Part shown: positions 51,587 to 60,238 of the stretch, one piece after another
Position numbering within the stretch: position 1 is the first letter of the stretch
Layout of the letters: every line of letters begins with the position of its first letter
Virus record (IMG/VR): IMGVR_UViG_3300036766_000678
Coordinates: 62,001-126,000 of that record
Source of the DNA: a virus
Length of the DNA: 64,000 bases
Strand: one strand, 5' to 3'
Notes under the pieces: generated by a model
Database searches by the model: none
What the model was told of the DNA's origin: nothing
What the model saw: only the letters and a program-made list of their open reading frames with translations
Translations under genes and position numbers: made by a program

Positions 51587-54218
51587 CCTTTTATCAAGGC
51601 GAGTAATTATTTCTAATTACTTCTTCATATTTCTATGAAGTTCGGACTATAACTTCATCCTTTCGGAGTCAGGCGTTTAGTCTCTACGGATTCTGAAAAC
51701 TTCTTCAGTCTTTCCTCGGTATTGTCTTCAACATTACTTGGTAAGAGTTCCACCGATACGGCCTAATTTTACTTCACCATTTGGAGGTACAATTTCTTGC
51801 ACACTTGTTTTATTTTAGCGAAGACATCTGCCATCTTATTAACCATTATGTTACGACTCTCTTTGCAAAGAAAGCGGTTAATCATTTCTGATTAACTCTT
51901 CATATTTCTATGAAGTTCGGATCATGTCATTATCTTTCGATATTCTGTGTATGATCTCTACACATTTCCTTATTTCTAAGGGTTAGCTCGAAGTTGCCTT
52001 TTGCCTTTCGGCAGTCAGGTTTTCTTCGAATTAGCAGAATTTTAGAAGGACATTAAAAATATTAGAAACTATTTTTAGAAGTTTATCCTTCATCGTTTCA
52101 ACTAAGAGGTCAGTACGAACAGCCAACACGCCAAGATAATCAGCGGGAGCGAGAACGTAACACTCTGAAGAAGGAACAACGACGGACTCTAGAACGTCAA
52201 CACCCATAATTCCACCTACGCGACCAGCTTTGAGGGCCATGTCCTGGAAATTAGGAGCGAAGATTCCTGCCCCGCCTGTACCAGAAGTAGTCGTATTGAA
52301 TAGAATTAGATCCTTACGTGTGAATGGATTGATCCATAGTTTGGAAGGAACCAAAAGCTTTGAGCTTAGAGTAACAATACCAGTTGCTAGGGCTTCCATC
52401 GTAAGTTTTGTTCCACCTGCGGAAAATACCGTAGGGTTGTTTGTTGCAGCACTCGTACCTGCGAGTGAAGCTACTGGGGTCTGATTCGTTAAGCCGGAGG
52501 CGAACAGAATCAACTGATAACCACGAGTATCTTCCTGTAGCATGATTGAGGCTTTTGCACGTTCTTGCTGTCTATTACTTTATGACCTACTGAGGTAGGC
52601 GGATAATTATTTCTAATTATCTCTCATTATTACTAATGAGGATGGACTATGACTTCACCCTGTTTAAGGGGCTCTACGTTTAGTCTCTGAGGATTTTGAA
52701 GATAATTAATAATTTTATTTTTAAGTTTCAAGACATCTTTTAACTCATAACTCCAAATAACAAGACATTCATGCCCGACTTCTTTGTATTGTTGAATTAC
52801 TTTAACTTCTTCATCTTTAGAATGAAAATGTTCTCCAAATAACTCAATCAATTTATTAGAATTTTTTACAACAAAGTCAGGATATTTTACATGCCCATCA
52901 TTTAAAATTACTTGAAAAGTAGCATCTCCAGTATATTCAATTTCAGAAAAACCTAAATTAAGAATCTGTTTCTCAGCATAGTTTGGTCTTTCACAACCAT
53001 TAGAAAGACATTCATGAGCAATCTCTCTAACCTTCATTACGTTATCTACTCCATATTTATTAAAAACACCATCTCTAGTTTTTAATTGAATTTCTGGAAC
53101 AGACAAAGTAGATTCAACACCATACTTATTTAAATTAGATTCTTTTCTATTTTCTACTGCTTTATCTTGGAAATCTGAAATCATCTCTTTCCAAGAATTT
53201 TGGTATTCTTCTGAATTATATTTACTATCTGGATCTTGCCATTTTTCTGAAACTTTAACACGTCGTTTGTCTTGAAATTCTTTAACTTGACTGGGATTAG
53301 AAACACCATACTTTTCCATACAAGTCTTTTTAGCTGAACTTATTCTCTTAACATTAAGAGAAGAATCTTCTAAAATAGCAAGTGGAAATTTCTGCCTATA
53401 GATATCAAAAGCCATACCATGTGTAAGCAAATGTGTTTTAGTAATCTTTAAAAAAGAATTCTGGCAAACTTCGCAATTAATCATTTTCAACCTTTCCTGC
53501 AAATTGTCCTCTTATTAATTATATCATAAAAGGATGTCCTTGCATATGGTAGAGTTTTACTAAATCTCTTTCGAGATTAGGAACCCATTGTGTTAAGTTC
53601 TGTTAAGAACATCATATTTCCTAAAATTACTTTCATTCCATCTAATCATAGGTCGAGTCGAAATAGGCGACGTTTCAACACGAATACGATCAGCTAGAAC
53701 TTCGAGCTGTTGGGGAAGTCCTTCTACACTAATAGATGCAGCAGGAACATCGAGATCAGCATCGAAAACAGCTTCCTCACCCAATGCCAACTTGTAGGTT
53801 TGGAATAGCTGACGAATACGGCCTTCATACAGAAGGTCTCGCTTTAGGGGCGATAACCATTATGTTAACTATATATTTCTATATAGATCGGACTATATCT
53901 TCATCCTATTTTATTAGGAGATCAACGTGTAGTCTCTACGGATTCTTGAAAACATCTTCAAGTCTTTCCTCGGTATTGTCTTGATAACGAACGTGCAAGT
54001 TCACCATCAGGTTTCCACCGATATAGTTGATTTTTTCCCATTCTCATTACTGAGAAGACAGACGTTTATGGTTGTGTATGGATAGGAGATTCTTTCAAAA
54101 TCTGTTGGGCGATCTTTTGAAGACCCCCAGGCGAATTCATCAGCCGAGTTAGTTTTTCTTCAACTTGGGCACTTGAAAGTACCTCGGATGAAGCTGTAAC
54201 ATTCAGCTTGTCATTCAT
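51505..54218 (-). CDS. major capsid protein, five exons split by four group I introns (323 aa)
   Basis: Reconstructed minus-strand exons: 54218-54100, 53857-53606, 52577-52085, 51842-51817 and 51586-51505. Together they give one frame of 323 codons plus stop. The protein starts MNDKLNVTASSEVLSSAQVE, continues through LSPLKRDLLYEGRIRQLFQT, VPAASISVEGLPQQLEVLAD, QQERAKASIMLQEDTRGYQL and ends NRKIWEDIGFLVRYAKGIVR-ITLP. The VPAASISVEG and WNESNFRK segments and the final strand fit HK97-fold capsid proteins. AAGGAG precedes the ATG. Exon 2/3 junction is the least certain. Position after protease/scaffold and decoration gene is the standard one for the capsid gene. Confidence 0.8.
51587..51816 (-). 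ncRNA. group I intron 4 in the capsid gene (230 nt)
   Basis: P1 pairs exon CTTCGCT with guide GGTGAAG 38 nt inside, with the required U-G at the splice site. The core contains AGAGACTAAACG and AAGTTATAGTCC (P7 strands) and P9 hairpin CTTCATAG/ATATGAAG. It ends in G. Confidence 0.85.
51817..51842 (-). CDS. major capsid exon 4 (26 nt)
   Basis: Encodes LIRWQMSSL (last codon completed by exon 5) between introns 3 and 4. Confidence 0.75.
51843..52084 (-). ncRNA. group I intron 3 in the capsid gene (242 nt)
   Basis: P1: exon GAAGGAT with guide GTCCTTC, a 7-bp helix ending in U-G, 33 nt inside. P7 strands GAGATCAT and ATGATCC covary with the GACTA/TAGTC pair of the other introns. P9 hairpin like that of intron 4; ends TAACATAATGG. 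Confidence 0.85.
52085..52577 (-). CDS. major capsid exon 3
   Basis: Largest exon: from (LN)RQQERAKASIMLQEDTRG through the P-domain and beta-strands to DLLVETMKD. Reading on past 52085 gives an artificial tail ending in a stop inside intron 3. Confidence 0.8.
52633..53484 (-). CDS. intron-encoded Vsr/PD-(D/E)XK-like homing endonuclease (283 aa)
   Basis: MINCEVCQNSFLKITKTHLL starts a short zinc-like region; the middle has three KYGV-type units (MEKYGVSNPSQVKEF, LNKYGVESTLSVPEI, FNKYGVDNVMKVREI), likely DNA-binding. The C-terminal 90 residues form the nuclease core: KYPDFVVKNSNKLIELFGEH, FHSKDEE, YKEVGHECLVIWSYEL. ATG at 53484 follows AGGAAAGG; a TTG six codons earlier is less likely. It lies inside intron 2 and has its own extended -10 promoter. 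Confidence 0.82.
   Translation of the reverse strand: MINCEVCQNSFLKITKTHLLTHGMAFDIYRQKFPLAILEDSSLNVKRISSAKKTCMEKYGVSNPSQVKEFQDKRRVKVSEKWQDPDSKYNSEEYQNSWKEMISDFQDKAVENRKESNLNKYGVESTLSVPEIQLKTRDGVFNKYGVDNVMKVREIAHECLSNGCERPNYAEKQILNLGFSEIEYTGDATFQVILNDGHVKYPDFVVKNSNKLIELFGEHFHSKDEEVKVIQQYKEVGHECLVIWSYELKDVLKLKNKIINYLQNPQRLNVEPLKQGEVIVHPH
53518..53546 (-). promoter_or_regulatory. extended -10 promoter inside intron 2
   Basis: ATGATATAAT with -10 at 53523-53518; -35 region poor (TATGCA). A 33-nt leader with AGGAAAGG precedes the endonuclease ATG. Confidence 0.5.
53606..53857 (-). CDS. major capsid exon 2
   Basis: Encodes (M)LSPLKRDLLYEGRIRQLFQT, YKLALGEEAVFDADLDVPAA, then SISVEGLP to RKYDV. The frame continues into intron 2 for a few codons before a stop. 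Confidence 0.8.
53858..54099 (-). ncRNA. group I intron 1 in the capsid gene (242 nt)
   Basis: P1: exon ACAGAT with guide GTCTGT, 36 nt inside, ending in U-G. P7 strands AGAGACTACACG and AAGATATAGTCC, P9 hairpin CTATATAG/ATATAG, end TAACATAATG. The segment around TATCGGTGGAA and GACAATACCGAGGAAAGACT is shared with intron 4. An alternative exon end at TCCT (guide GGGA) also keeps the frame. Confidence 0.83.
54100..54218 (-). CDS. major capsid exon 1
   Basis: Starts at ATG behind AAGGAGA; encodes MNDKLNVTASSEVLSSAQVE to LQKIAQQ(M). Reading on gives a false tail ending SPIHTQP. Confidence 0.8.
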
Positions 54219-54286
54219 ATAAATCTCCTTTAAATTACAAGTCAGCCTCACGGCCAATCTTGTTTACAACTAAACTCTAATTAAAA

Positions 54287-54757
54287 TTAGAGAATTGACT
54301 TAATTTCCAACTGGGTAGGATTGGTAGCAGTATCGTAACCAACAACATATCCAACAATAACGCCCGTTGTGGTAGCAGATGTGATAATACCATCTGTTGC
54401 ACTAGACGTGTATACTGGAGCATTAACTGCATACGTTGTGGCTGCGTAAGGTGATCCACGACCATCATCAAACAGGACGAAATCTCCACCGTTTAAATAA
54501 ACGGATTCGAGACCTCCCCTATTAAAATTCGTGTAATCAAAACCTTGACCAGCTACTTCACCATTTGAGGGTTGGAGTGGGAAAAATACATTTGATTCAA
54601 TTGCAAGACCATAGGGCTTACCAGTTGTATTGGTTTTGACCCAAGGCTGAACTGTTCCATCTGCATTAATCTGTAATGCCATTCCACCAACAATATTCCC
54701 AGAGAGAATTTTGGCACCGCCGCTGCGGTTAACTTCCTTAATCTGACGTATTGCCAT
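54287..54757 (-). CDS. putative capsid decoration protein (156 aa)
   Basis: ATG at 54757 with AAGGAG upstream; a longer upstream reading is non-native. MAIRQIKEVNRSGGAKILSG then GGMALQINADGTVQPW, DGRGSPYAATTYAVNAPVYT and GVIVGYVVGYDTATNPTQLE. Small beta-rich proteins of this type just before the capsid gene are usually head decoration or stabilisation proteins. The following 200 bp hold a CCACACA/TGTGTGG hairpin (54839-54855) and no gene. Confidence 0.62.
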   Translation of the reverse strand: MAIRQIKEVNRSGGAKILSGNIVGGMALQINADGTVQPWVKTNTTGKPYGLAIESNVFFPLQPSNGEVAGQGFDYTNFNRGGLESVYLNGGDFVLFDDGRGSPYAATTYAVNAPVYTSSATDGIITSATTTGVIVGYVVGYDTATNPTQLEIKSIL

Positions 54758-54960
54758 AATAGACTCCTTGTTTTTTATTTTGTGTTTTGTAACAGGCGAG
54801 TCTAGTCTTTTCTTAGTTGAGGGGTACTTATTTAAAGGCCACACAACATGTGTGGAAAATTGTTTATCTTTTATACTTTTAAACGAGGCTAAACATGAAA
54901 CGAATAAGATGTTATAAATTTTCCAATATAACAAATTTTGAACCTAGGTTTTATTCAAAT

Positions 54961-55527
54961 CTATTTTAATCCTGCTTCTTCTAACAACTTACCATACCAT
55001 TCTGACACTTCAAGTAAATTGCATTTATTATGCTTTCGGGCATTCTGGGTTTGTGTAAGACATTGTAAATTCCAAGAAACATGTAATCCAGATACTTTTT
55101 TACCTTGCAATGGAATATAATGATCCCCAACCATATCATCTGGTTTATTTTTATAAAATTCAATTATATTATCCCAGTCTGTCCAAGCTACCTCTCTAAG
55201 ATTTCTATTTGTCTGATTTTTGATATTGTATGCTAAACATTTTTCTCGATTATTTATAAAATATTGCCTATCAATTTCGGCCTTTTGTTCTCTATGATTA
55301 TCCCACCATTCTTTTTGTTTGAGTGCTAAAATAGGGCCATTTTCAGTACGATAATCTTTCATTTTAGCCAAAAGAATATCTCTATGTTCTTGAAAATATT
55401 CTTTATAATAATTAGAGTTTTCTAAACTCCATTGCCTTTTACAATCATTACAAGCATTTCTGGAATCTCTTCCATAAATATTTGTGTCATGACCATGTTT
55501 ACAAAATTGAGATTTAGGTCTAGCCAT
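54961..55527 (-). CDS. HNH homing endonuclease, family A (188 aa)
   Basis: One zinc module (QFCKHGHDTNIYGRDSRNAC then C), charged helix (YKEYFQEHRDILLAKMKDYR), and the C-terminal part GDHYIPLQGKKVSGLHVSWN and EWYGKLLEEAGLK. It starts 2 nt after the protease/scaffold gene and has no clear ribosome site, so it may be translated by coupling. Confidence 0.87.
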   Translation of the reverse strand: MARPKSQFCKHGHDTNIYGRDSRNACNDCKRQWSLENSNYYKEYFQEHRDILLAKMKDYRTENGPILALKQKEWWDNHREQKAEIDRQYFINNREKCLAYNIKNQTNRNLREVAWTDWDNIIEFYKNKPDDMVGDHYIPLQGKKVSGLHVSWNLQCLTQTQNARKHNKCNLLEVSEWYGKLLEEAGLK

Positions 55528-55529
55528 GT

Positions 55530-58500
55530 TTATTTTTTAGGTACATCATTAATTGTCTTATGTTTTAATGTGCCCATACTTCTAAAAATATTTCCAACTT
55601 CGTCATGATCACTAGGATCATAAGTCAAATAAGGGACACGAGTGGCTTTCTTCTCATTAACTGTAGAAGAGGGCATTGGAAGTTCTTCAATAGCTTTTTC
55701 CATGGCCTTTAACGCCATATCATCGAAGGCAAGTAATTCTTTATGCTTGGCCTTAATTGCATGAGTCATAGCTTTATGACGAGCATCTAATAGATAAGTA
55801 CCAGATTTAAGTTCACTATCTAGTACATCTGGGCTCAATTGAAGAACATTTTTGTCAACCATATTAGCAACAATTTTCTGGCATCGTTCAGAACGTGCAG
55901 AAAGAATAGCAGCAAATTTCTTTGCTTTCTCTTCCTCTTGAGCCTTAACTTCAATAGCTTTTAGTTCGGCCTCTTTCTTAGAAATAGCTTCCTCACGAGT
56001 TTTAAGAGCAGATTCTTTCATACCCATTTCATCTTCATGAGCTTCTTCAAGTGCGGGATGCTCTTCAACTTTAGGAGCCTCTTCCATCTTAGGAGCTTCT
56101 GGCATAGCGGGAGCCATCTCAGGCTTTTTTTCCTCAACTGGAGGAAGACCAAGAACAGCTTTCATAAGCTTAAGCACTTCACCAACTTCTTTACCAAAAC
56201 CATCTGGCAATCTTTTAACTTCCTTGCCATCTTTCTCAATAATAACTTCTTTAGATTCTTTGTCCTTATGAGCAGAGTATCCTTCACCAATATCAAGTTT
56301 ATCTGCTTTATCAAATGCAGAAACTTCTTCTTTAGGAGTATCACCAGGGAGAGCTAAATTCTCAGTTTCGTGCTCAGGAACTCCAGCAGGTTTCTCTTCA
56401 ACCTTAACATCATCAACTAAAGGATCTGCGTGTTCAGGTGTAGGAGGCATTTCAGTTGCAGCAGATTTATTAACAGCCACATCTGGCTCTTTTGTAAGAT
56501 TAGGAGTAGTATGTTCTGTTTTACCTTTAACAGCTTCATCAGGCTTGCTAGAGGGATTAGAAGAAGGTTCCTTTTTATCCTTTACTGCTTGATCTGGTTC
56601 CTTAGTTAAATTAGGTGTCTTATTTACTTTATCCCCATCAACACTTGTTTCAGGAGTAGCAGATTTGCCTTCTTCTGGTAAAGTTGTACCCTTAACAGAT
56701 TCATCTGGTTTTGCATCAAATTTTTTCGTACCTTCTGGTAAAGTAGATCCATCAACTGCTTCTGTTGGTTTATCAGCTGCTTTCTTTTCCATAATAGTCT
56801 CCTGAGATGATTTCTTTGGAACATCCATACCCTTTTCTCTAGCTTCAGAATAGGCTGCTGCTACCGCTTGGGCTCGTTCCATTCCATCTTCTTTAATATG
56901 TTTTTCTACATGCTTCTTAATAAATTCTTGTGCTTCGGGTGTCATTGAAGACCACTTAATTTGTGCATTAGCTTCTTTATAATTAACAGAGGCTTTCTTT
57001 TCATCAACTAATTTGCAAGGTTTACCATTCATACTATGTCGTCCATATTCCAGCATCTCACCACATTCGGGACATTTTGTTGCTGCTTCTTTTTTAGAAC
57101 CCTTCTCTTCAGCTTCCATTTCCTCAGTTCCCTTAGCTACATAAGAAGTTTCAACCTCTTTCTCTGATTTCTCCAGTTTCTTCTCTTCTGGATTCTTAGG
57201 AGTAGTGGTAACTTCTTTACCTTCAGCTTCAGGCTTAGGTTCTGAATAATCTGTTTTTACTTCTTTTGCTTTAGGGGCGGCAGGTCCTGTTTGACCCTTT
57301 TCCTGCCCTGGCATTTTAAATTGTGGATCAGTCTTAGCATCTGTACCTGCTGGTGCTGCTGGACCTTTTTGAGCTTGTTCCTGTCCTGGTTTTGTTACTG
57401 GGGAATTTTTAACATTGTGTTCTTTATTATTTGTGCCAGTAGAAGGTTTTGCATAACTACCATCAGGTCCTAGTTCTGGACCTTTTGCGGTTTTATTTAA
57501 TTTATGTGTTACATCCCATAAATCAGCCAATTTCTCAATTCCTTCTTTAGTATAACGAGCAACAACCTCTTTACCATATGCTTCACTGGTTGCCCATTTC
57601 TGATCATCAAAAGAAAGTGTTTCAAATGTACTACCCCAAATATCTTTAAGAGAAGCATCTAATAGGCACTTAGCATCTTCATACACTGACCAAGTAGAAG
57701 CAAGTACATTATTTTTATCTTCATTAAATTTGGCTGAGATGGAAGATTTCTTATCTTTTTTCTTCCCATAATCACATGTTACACACGTAACTTCATCCCC
57801 CACTTTACGGGCAGCAACACTATCACAGTTTGGACATTTGACAAATTCTGTTTTAGCTGTTTCTTTTCCCAATTCCTCTTTAGCCACTGCTTCAACTTTC
57901 TTTTCCAATAATTGAGCAGCAAAGCTATCTTTTACTTTAGCCACAATTCTAGATAGAAATGTTTCTTCTTTCTTAGTGGCATCAGCAACCACTTCTTTAT
58001 TAACTACTTCGTTAGCTTTCTTGGTTTTATGCTGAATATAGCTCTCAAGTTGCTCCATTTCTAGGGCGGAAATTTTTGATAAAATCTTTTTTTGATCTTC
58101 GGATACAATATTCTTATCTGACATGGATGACTCCTTGGATGATTCTTGTGCTTCTTTATCAGTAGTTGGGCAAATTCCGCAGAACTCAGCCTTCAAATTT
58201 TTTGCTGTCTCTGAATCTACTTTAGTTAAAAGACCTTCAAATTGTTTTACAAAATCTTGTTGCTCATCTTTAGAAAGAGCGGCGGTTTTCGAAAGTCTGC
58301 TTCTCATATTGCTTAAAATTGTTTTCACAATCGCTTTAGGGTCTGCGGGAATTCCAACCAAAGACAATTCATTGAATGCAATCCCACTATTTAAAGACAT
58401 GGCTTTAACTTTTTGACCTTTAGAAATGTTATACTTAAGATTATCAACTTCAGCATCAAACTCATGTCCCAAAGAAAATGCTTCAAGATGTTTACAACGT

Positions 58501-60236
58501 GGATCAGCATCTGAATGAAGAACCAAACCACACACGCTACACGCACTTTCATCAACGGAACAATTGTGAACAGCAACACCATTAACAAGATAAGAATTTT
58601 TCTCTTTAACACTAAAATTATAGACAAGTAATTTTTGATCTTCTACTTCAATACCACTAATTGGGATCATTAAATAATTATTTACTAAAAGTTTCTGTTG
58701 TTTATTACCACCTACAGGCAAACCAGTAGGAATCTTATCACAATATTTTGCCATTTCATGTAATGATTCCCCTGAAATACAAATTCTATATGTTCTAGAG
58801 GCAGCAATTGTTTTAGTGCCACTTTTAAAATTAGCTATTTTTTCTTTATAATGCTTTTCTTCTAATGCAAAAAGAAGAGAAGCACGACAAAATAACCATG
58901 CCATCTGATAAATAAAAGCTTGGGAAGCAGTTTCCAAATAGGCACGTCTAATATGGGGATGAGCATCTTTTCTATTTATCTCTTCATAATCGCTATAGCA
59001 GCCATCCCCGCAAAGAAATGCTCCTAGAAGTTCTTTTTGGAATTCAATATTCCATAAAAGAACAGAGGGATCAAGCTTTTTAGTTTTAGCTTTTTCTCCA
59101 CCTAATTGCATTAATTTTTCTGCCAGTTCTTTATCATATATAAAAATACGGCAAGCATTTAATTTTGGATATTTCTTTATAGTTACTTTCTTTTTAGTAA
59201 TAGAGCTAATAAGGGTTTTAATCTCTTTAGCATATTTGGCTTCTTTTATATGCAAAGTAAACATTGCTCCACCAACTAAATTGCAACGACAAATCTTATT
59301 TACTTTTCTACATGGGTAACATTTATAATAAATAATATTGCCCTCTGCAAGATACCAACCTAAAAGACGTGCAAACTCTTTAGTTATATTATCGGGGGTT
59401 TTTTCTTCTTTAGAAAAGGGAAAAGATACATAATCCCCTGGACGAAGATTCTCAGCAGATATCCACTCAAAATATTTAGCATTACTGGCTATTTTTTCTA
59501 GGGATTGCCCAGTAATACTATGCCCTGCCTCAACTAAAGAGACAGAATTTAAAATATTAATTATGTTCTCTTTTTTTATGCTCCAAAAAGGATGTTCATT
59601 TGTGGCAGTAATAGGAAGTTTTGTAAATCCTAAAAGTTTTAAAGTATACATTAACCCGTCATAAGGTCTAATCATTGTTTCAATTACTTCATCAGAAAGA
59701 CCTAAATGATTTAAAACTTTATCCCCTACTTTGATATCTTCGATATTTTTAAAGGTATGATCGGATAGTAAAATTTGGGTCCCTTCTTTAAAACAACCCA
59801 TACTCACCGTGTTCAAAATACCAGTTTGAACTTGCCTCGCTAGTTCAGGAAATAAATATTTATCGAGCTTCGCTAATACTTCAATATATTTCTCACCAGT
59901 CTCTGGATCTTCAACAGGATATGAGTCGATGAGTCTGCCCACGGCTTTCAAAACCGAATCAGCCGAATGGTCTATGTACAATCCCTTTCCTTGAAAAGAA
60001 GCATAACTTTTTAAAAGATCATCCCAACCAAACGCATCCCAATTGCCGTTAGCTCCATTTGTTTCATAACTTGAAATTGCACGAGCCCTCAGATACAAAA
60101 ACTGTTCGTTTTTAGGTTCAATGATATGTGAAGATCCTGGAACCTTTTCTTCCATAGGACGATCAATCAATAATTCTTCCACTGCTGCGGCAGTTTTTAA
60201 AATCTTCCATGAAGAACCAATTTTTTGTAATGACAT
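55530..60236 (-). CDS. prohead maturation protease-scaffold fusion interrupted by an intein (1568 aa precursor)
   Basis: Residues 1-147 and 559 onward form the protease: IDH at 88-90 gives the candidate catalytic His and VSMG at 144-147 the candidate Ser145, followed after the intein by CSVDESACSVCG with zinc-like cysteines. Residues 148-558 are the intein. From about 640 the chain becomes a long charged region with two zinc-like knuckles (CPNCD...CVTC near 800, KCPECG near 1060) and extended Lys/Glu/Pro repeats (KPDEAVKG, TPNLTKEPD) ending in helices (EMGMKESALKTREEAISKKE). That resembles scaffold fused to the protease as in many phages; the fused gene is intact throughout. Confidence 0.82.
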   Translation of the reverse strand: MSLQKIGSSWKILKTAAAVEELLIDRPMEEKVPGSSHIIEPKNEQFLYLRARAISSYETNGANGNWDAFGWDDLLKSYASFQGKGLYIDHSADSVLKAVGRLIDSYPVEDPETGEKYIEVLAKLDKYLFPELARQVQTGILNTVSMGCFKEGTQILLSDHTFKNIEDIKVGDKVLNHLGLSDEVIETMIRPYDGLMYTLKLLGFTKLPITATNEHPFWSIKKENIINILNSVSLVEAGHSITGQSLEKIASNAKYFEWISAENLRPGDYVSFPFSKEEKTPDNITKEFARLLGWYLAEGNIIYYKCYPCRKVNKICRCNLVGGAMFTLHIKEAKYAKEIKTLISSITKKKVTIKKYPKLNACRIFIYDKELAEKLMQLGGEKAKTKKLDPSVLLWNIEFQKELLGAFLCGDGCYSDYEEINRKDAHPHIRRAYLETASQAFIYQMAWLFCRASLLFALEEKHYKEKIANFKSGTKTIAASRTYRICISGESLHEMAKYCDKIPTGLPVGGNKQQKLLVNNYLMIPISGIEVEDQKLLVYNFSVKEKNSYLVNGVAVHNCSVDESACSVCGLVLHSDADPRCKHLEAFSLGHEFDAEVDNLKYNISKGQKVKAMSLNSGIAFNELSLVGIPADPKAIVKTILSNMRSRLSKTAALSKDEQQDFVKQFEGLLTKVDSETAKNLKAEFCGICPTTDKEAQESSKESSMSDKNIVSEDQKKILSKISALEMEQLESYIQHKTKKANEVVNKEVVADATKKEETFLSRIVAKVKDSFAAQLLEKKVEAVAKEELGKETAKTEFVKCPNCDSVAARKVGDEVTCVTCDYGKKKDKKSSISAKFNEDKNNVLASTWSVYEDAKCLLDASLKDIWGSTFETLSFDDQKWATSEAYGKEVVARYTKEGIEKLADLWDVTHKLNKTAKGPELGPDGSYAKPSTGTNNKEHNVKNSPVTKPGQEQAQKGPAAPAGTDAKTDPQFKMPGQEKGQTGPAAPKAKEVKTDYSEPKPEAEGKEVTTTPKNPEEKKLEKSEKEVETSYVAKGTEEMEAEEKGSKKEAATKCPECGEMLEYGRHSMNGKPCKLVDEKKASVNYKEANAQIKWSSMTPEAQEFIKKHVEKHIKEDGMERAQAVAAAYSEAREKGMDVPKKSSQETIMEKKAADKPTEAVDGSTLPEGTKKFDAKPDESVKGTTLPEEGKSATPETSVDGDKVNKTPNLTKEPDQAVKDKKEPSSNPSSKPDEAVKGKTEHTTPNLTKEPDVAVNKSAATEMPPTPEHADPLVDDVKVEEKPAGVPEHETENLALPGDTPKEEVSAFDKADKLDIGEGYSAHKDKESKEVIIEKDGKEVKRLPDGFGKEVGEVLKLMKAVLGLPPVEEKKPEMAPAMPEAPKMEEAPKVEEHPALEEAHEDEMGMKESALKTREEAISKKEAELKAIEVKAQEEEKAKKFAAILSARSERCQKIVANMVDKNVLQLSPDVLDSELKSGTYLLDARHKAMTHAIKAKHKELLAFDDMALKAMEKAIEELPMPSSTVNEKKATRVPYLTYDPSDHDEVGNIFRSMGTLKHKTINDVPKK
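58563..59795 (-). other. LAGLIDADG intein at the protease active site (411 aa)
   Basis: Block A CFKEGTQILLSDHTFKNIED with Cys1; block B TATNEHPFW; endonuclease motifs LLGWYLAEGN (intein residues 144-153) and LLGAFLCGDG (256-265), both ending in the acidic catalytic position; blocks F/G YNFSVKEKNSYLVNGVAVHN; Cys+1. All splicing residues present. It sits two residues after the presumed catalytic serine. Confidence 0.93.
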
Positions 60237-60238
60237 AA

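Larger units (their letters stand above)
52578..53605 (-). ncRNA. group I intron 2 in the capsid gene (about 1028 nt, encodes an endonuclease)
   Basis: Core elements near its 3' end: CAGAGACTAAACGTAGAGCC and AAGTCATAGTCC (P7 strands), P9 hairpins with GAAA-type loops, terminal TCATAAAG. The 5' splice site is chosen to keep the reading frame (after GATGTTCT); an alternative P1 GAACTT/GGGTTC 8 nt downstream is strong but breaks the frame. Confidence 0.75.

Noticed and set aside
52578-53605. Strong P1 GAACTT/GGGTTC as the 5' splice site of intron 2
   Set aside because: It would cut 9 bases later and break the capsid frame with the best 3' site (TCATAAAG); kept only as an alternative.
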